This document shows, one piece after another, positions 18,280 to 21,979 of a stretch of DNA of 21,979 nucleotides. The notes under the pieces were generated by a model. That model did no database searches, was not told the DNA's origin, and saw only the letters and a program-made list of their open reading frames with translations. The DNA is from Plantago elongata. Its lineage: Eukaryota; Streptophyta; Magnoliopsida; Lamiales; Plantaginaceae. The DNA lies in the NCBI GenBank assembly GCA_036897095.1, contig JAYMSP010002901.1, forward strand, positions 1 through 21,979, in the 5' to 3' direction. A program made the position numbers and the translations under genes. Numbering within the stretch: position 1 is the stretch's first letter; each line of letters starts with the position of its first letter.

Positions 18280-20747
18280 TTAGGGAATTTGTTCGTCCAA
18301 ATTCGACCTGTCTTTGGTGAATAAATATGGGTATTTCTCCCGTATCTCAGCTTCTTTCTCCCAAGTTGCTTCATCTAGGGTATGATTCTACCATATAATC
18401 TTGACTAAAGGAATCTGCTTATTCCTGAGTTCTTTTACTTGAGTATCTAAGACTCGGAGGTGTTTTTCTTCGTACGTCAAATTTTCTTCAAGTCTAACGT
18501 CAGTGGGTTGGAGGACATGTTCGGGGTCAGGGTGGTATTTCTTAAGTTGGGACTCATGGAAAACATTGTGGATTCCGGTAAGGTTCAACGGGAGTGCCAA
18601 CTCATAGGAAACCGGTCCAACTCTCCGGGCTATCTCGAATGGCCCAATGTACCGAGGTGCAAGTTTTCCTCCTTTTCCGATTCGTTTAATCCCCTTCCTC
18701 GGGGAAATATTTAGGAACACTTGGTCTCCTTCTTCAAATTCCAAGTGCTTCCGTCGACGATCAGCGTAGGATTTCTATCTATCCTGAGCCGCTTTAATCC
18801 GTTTCCGGATCATCTGTACCTTCTCAATTGATTCTTGGATCATCTCAGGATGTAGGACATTCTCTGCTCGAGTTGAGGTGTTTTTCCAATCCTCCATATC
18901 CCAATCCAAAGGTGATCGGCATTTTCGACCGTAAAGTGCCTCATACGGTGCCATCTGAATCGAAGCATGATAGCTGTTGTTGTAGGTGAACTCAATCAAT
19001 GGTAAGTGTCTGATCCAGGTTCCAGGGAAATCTAAACTGCATGATCTGAGTAGGTCTTCAACGAATCGGATGGTTCTTTCTGATTGTCCATCACTTTGTG
19101 GGTGAGCAGCAGTACTGAATTTCAACTGCGATCCTAGACCTTTCTGCAATTGTTGCCATAATCGGAAAGTAAACTTCGGATCTCGGTCCGATACTATACT
19201 GACAGGAATTCCATGTAATCTAACAATTTCTCGTATATACAGTTCCGCCAACTTCTCTACGTTGTACTGTCATCCGACGGGAATGAAGTGCGCAGATTTG
19301 GTCAATCTGTCTACGATTACCCAAATACTGTCATATCCGTGGATTTTCAGAAATCCAGTGACGAAATCCATGGTTATCTGATCCCATTTCCAACAAGGAA
19401 TTGGCAATGGTTGTAATAATCCGGCTGGCCGTTGATTCTCGGCTTTCACTATCTGGCAGGTCAGACACTTCTGTACGTAGGCAACAATATCCCGTTTCAT
19501 CCCATGCTACCAGAATTTTTCTTTGAGGTTGGCGTACATCTTGTTTCCTCAGGGATGAATGTTGTAGGTGGTTTTATGACCTTCGTAGAGGATTCTATTC
19601 CTCAATTCCTGTGGATTCCATAATCTTTGTTTGTATCGTAACACTCCTTTATCATCAAGTTTCAGGGGAGACTTCTCACTTTGCATTTCCGCTTTTAATT
19701 TGCTGAATGCTGGGTTCAACGGTTGGGAATCCTTGATCTGTTCGTAGAGATCTGACCTTATAGCTAGACCACTGTATCCAAGTCTCGGCTTCACTTGCAA
19801 AACTCCTAATTTAGATGCAGCTGGAATACTGTCCTTTTTCCGGCTTAAGGCATCCGCTACTACATTAGCTTTGCCTGACTGGTACGTAATTATACAGTCA
19901 TAATCTTCTAAGAACTCCATCAAACGTCATTGGCGCATAATGAGTTCCTTTTGAGTGAAGAGGTATTTCAAACTCTTATGATCCGTAACAATTTCAAAGA
20001 TCGCACCGTACAGGTAGTGTCTCCACTTGGCCAATGCAAAGATAATAGCTCCGAGTTCCATACCATGCGTCGGATAATTTTGCTCGTGAAGCTTCAATCT
20101 ACGGGATGCATAGGCAATAACTTTTCCTCGTTGTGTCAGCACACAACCATATCCTTCTCACGATGCATCTGTATAGACTATAAAATCTTCGGAGCCTTGC
20201 GGTAGGGCCAAGATCGGTGCTGCGTTTAATCTCTTCTTTAGCTCTTGAAAGCTGGTGTCGCACTTCTCTGTCCATTCAAATTTGGCATTCTTGGTGGTGA
20301 GAAGATGTAGAGGCTTTGCTATCTTCGAAAATTTTTGAATGAACCGTCGATAATATCCGGCTAATCCCAGAAAACTTTTGACTTCGGTAGCCGTTTCAGG
20401 TTGTTTCCATTTTAATATGGCTTCGATCTTGTCCGAATCAACCTGTAGACCTTCTCGGGATATCTTGTGTCCTAAGAACTTAACTTCCGACAGCCAAAAC
20501 TCGCACTTGCTGAATTTAGCATACAACTTCCGTTGTTGCAATGTCTGAAGTAGTAATCTCAAGTGCGTAGCATGTTCTTCTCGAATTTTGGAAAAGACCA
20601 CTATATCGTCGATGAATATGACGACGAACTTATCCAAAAATGGTCGGAATGTTCAATGCATTAAATAAATGAAAGACGCAGGTGCGTTGGTCAAACCATA
20701 GGGCATAACTACAACTCAAAATGCCCACATCGTGTGTTGAAAGTTGT
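18280..20747 (-). pseudogene. Ty3/gypsy chromovirus pol, 3' part (RT, RNase H, integrase, chromo-like end), disabled
   Basis: In minus-strand order: RT from NTRCGHFE and VVMPYGLTNAPASF to the catalytic FIDD (about 20605-20613). RNase H follows with YTDAS, MELGAI and TDHKSLKYL. The integrase zinc knuckle is H..H then CLTC. The integrase core has [16 protein letters not shown] and SDGQSERT, with exactly 35 residues between the second Asp and the Glu. Next come the GPY/F-type YIGPFEIARRVGPVSYEL and a chromo-like tail (KELRNKQIPLVKI, EATWE, YPYLF) ending at TAA 18280. This order and the tail fit chromoviruses, probably the Tekay/Del lineage, given the long LTR. Eight in-frame stops (TGA at 20653, 20158, 19927, 19549, 19270; TAG at 19507, 18775, 18388) disable it. 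There is also a one-base frameshift near 20715. The RT start is cut off by the CACTA insertion. Confidence 0.93.
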
Positions 20748-20770
20748 CACTACAAGAAAACAACGTTTTA

Positions 20771-21044
20771 GTAACGGAATTTCTAACGGAAATTGAGGTT
20801 TCTAACGGAAAAAAAATCGTGAGAAACAAGTCGTCATAAACAATTTCTAACGGAATAGAAGATTCCGTTAGAAAATACGATTCCGGTTCAAACCAGAACC
20901 GGCCAGAGTTTCTAACGGAATTTGACCATTCCGTTAGAAACTTTCTCACAAAATGGACAGATTCCGTTAGAAACTTTCTAATGAAATGTTCATATGCCGT
21001 TAGAAACTTTCTAACGGAATGGCCAAATTCCGTTAGAAACTGTG
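20771..21044. repeat. CACTA subterminal repeats, TTTCTAACGGAA in both orientations
   Basis: TTTCTAACGGAA occurs directly near 20778, 20801, 20842, 20910 and 21007. Its complement TTCCGTTAGAAA occurs near 20864, 20930, 20963 and 21030, with weaker copies between. Such arrays are known transposase-binding regions of CACTA elements. Neighbouring opposite copies form small hairpins, for example GTTAGAAACTTTCTAAC near 21000. Confidence 0.88.
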
Positions 21045-21178
21045 TATTTAAAAAAAAAAAATAATTTGCAAATATATATATATTTTTATTACAAATATAA
21101 TTTATATGTACGAAAATTTAAAAGCACACAATTTTAATGGCACAAATATAATTATAATTTATATATATATCGTATAAA

Positions 21179-21266
21179 ATTATCCGTACATCAAATAAAA
21201 TCTACAAACTAGAGGGTGGTGGATTATCCGTACATCAAATAAAACCTACGAACTACCGGGTGGTGG
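21179..21266. repeat. Two-copy tandem duplication (44-base period) over the transposase stop codon
   Basis: ATTATCCGTACATCAAATAA begins copies at 21179 and 21223, each ending in GGGTGGTGG. The second contains the stop codon and last codons of the minus-strand frame ending at 21246. The first is the duplicated copy in its 3' untranslated side. Confidence 0.8.
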
Positions 21267-21656
21267 GGGCAGAGTGTATGTTGTCATAAATTGCTCGAAC
21301 TTCTCCAACATCTTCGCCTGCGACTGTAGTTGTTGCTTTTGCATCTGTAGCCGCTCTCGCAGCAATCTCGACTCCTCCTCTGACTGTCTCCTCTGCTCCT
21401 CTAACCGTCTCCTCTGCTTCTCTAACCTCTCCTCCAAAAGGCTGATACGAGACGTTGACCTCTGCGAACCGCGACTGATCGTAGGAGTAGAGGGAAGAGT
21501 CAGGGCCAGATTTCCAAGTCCCAATGCTCTCTTTTTGTTGTTAACAGGATTAACCTGCAAAAATAGCGCATTCCTTTCGTCTAAAGAGACATCAGACGAG
21601 GACCCTACTTGCTCCTGCTGCAACCTACGCCTCTCCTCATATTCCTCCTACGTCCA
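21246..21656 (-). CDS. C-terminal exon of a CACTA-element protein (plant Ptta/En/Spm transposase type), partial
   Basis: The minus-strand frame ends at 21246 with PPPPGSS. It reads from EEYEERRRLQQEQVGSSSD through NALFLQVNPVNNKKRALGLG, then a charged coiled-coil-like stretch rich in EERLEKQ, RRRLEEQ and LLRERLQMQ, then MLEKFEQFMTTYTLPP. This layout (conserved 'G.G' block, then coiled coil, then short tail) matches the C-terminus of the second CACTA protein family (Pfam 'Plant transposase, Ptta/En/Spm'). That family is thought to bind the subterminal repeats and help transposition. No good ATG is seen: TTG lies at 21621-21623 in an already open frame. An in-frame TAG just upstream of GAGGAATATGAG (21654-21656) sits in ...GGACGTAG, which could be a 3' splice acceptor. 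It is therefore treated as the last exon, with the rest lying to the right. Confidence 0.75.
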
Positions 21657-21792
21657 AACATAATATATTTACCCATTAATGTAGTACAATAACAGTTTCC
21701 AAACAACGCAGCATGACCACCATGTAAAACACAGACCAAACCTCATTTCATAACAACATTACACTTGAAAGCATTCAACAAAATGTATTGGG

Positions 21793-21979
21793 CGCCGCCT
21801 ACCCAACATACAAATTTGCGGTCCGACATATACTGGGCGTCGCTTACCCAACATGCAAAACACAGATGCTAATCTATATGTATTAATATAATTAAGCTAA
21901 ACCACACGAGAATCATATATGTAACGTATAACATGTAATGGACGCCGCCTACCCAACATACAAATTTGCGGTCCGACAT
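21793..21979. repeat. Repeats of a 37-base block inside the CACTA element
   Basis: The block starting CGCCGCCTACCCAACATAC and ending GCGGTCCGACAT is identical at 21793-21829 and 21943-21979, 150 bases apart. A shorter diverged copy (GGGCGTCGCTTACCCAACAT) follows the first. The window ends at the end of the second copy, so the array may continue. Confidence 0.85.

Larger units (their letters stand above)
20748..21979 (-). mobile_element. CACTA (En/Spm) transposon, one end, continuing past the window
   Basis: The element begins CACTACAAGAAAACAACG at 20748, the hallmark terminus of plant CACTA elements. It follows TGT (20745-20747), the candidate 3-base target duplication. Subterminal repeats follow, then a minus-strand transposase-type reading frame that runs towards this end. 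This is therefore the element's 3' end. It lies inside the gypsy RT frame. The other end is not in the window. Confidence 0.9.

Noticed and set aside
20716-20949. Minus-strand 77-codon frame across the CACTA end
   Set aside because: A chance read-through from subterminal repeats into the gypsy RT remnant, not a gene.
21274-21663. Plus-strand 129-codon frame opposite the CACTA protein
   Set aside because: A Cys/Ser-rich shadow of the minus-strand coiled-coil coding sequence.
1-21979. CRISPR array, tRNA or rRNA genes, bacterial operon signals
   Set aside because: No regularly spaced short repeats with unique spacers and no recognisable tRNA or rRNA sequence. The repeats present are transposon subterminal arrays and microsatellites.

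Overview
This is plant nuclear DNA, most likely from a dicot. It is AT-rich with GC-rich islands, carries spliced-gene signals, and is dominated by plant transposable elements (Ty3/gypsy chromovirus, Ty1/copia, CACTA, hAT-like, Stowaway MITEs, a TRIM-like element). No bacterial operons, tRNA, rRNA or CRISPR array were seen. I place it only as 'flowering plant'; the species is not determinable from what I can see.

The one convincing host gene is a small two-exon gene at 6359-6812 (+). It encodes a secreted cysteine-rich peptide of the EPIDERMAL PATTERNING FACTOR-LIKE (EPFL) family: 122 residues, an 85-bp phase-0 intron, and a signal peptide whose hydrophobic core is a run of eight Phe encoded by a TTC microsatellite.

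Left part (1-6358): a TRIM-like scrap (1-120), AT-rich DNA, a solo LTR of a gypsy element on the minus strand (885-2590), a cluster of short hairpins (2633-2733), small tandem duplications, and AT-rich DNA up to the EPFL gene. Centre (6813-15243): a graveyard of nested elements. A palindrome-rich hAT-like element lies at 8182-8973. A Stowaway MITE lies at 9457-9682. A decayed RNase H-type (LINE-like) reading frame at 9805-10830 is split by a second hAT-like element (10068-10766). A copia gag remnant begins at 12361, is split by a third hAT-like element (12409-12950), and has its middle part inverted. Two more Stowaway MITEs and one AGCT-rich MITE follow.

Right part (15244-21979): a TRIM-like element (15244-15741) is interrupted inside its second LTR by a large minus-strand gypsy element. 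The window holds that element's 3' LTR (15742-18267), polypurine tract, and a 2.4-kb pol pseudogene (reverse transcriptase, RNase H, integrase, chromo-like C-terminus). The pol is in turn interrupted at 20748 by a CACTA transposon that runs off the right edge. The order TRIM, then gypsy, then CACTA is readable directly from the nesting.

I see no new multi-gene system. The most interesting items are the EPFL gene, the stop-codon pattern of the gypsy pol, the shared promoter and splice-donor-like architecture of the two gypsy LTRs, and the gag remnant with both a transposon insertion and an inversion.
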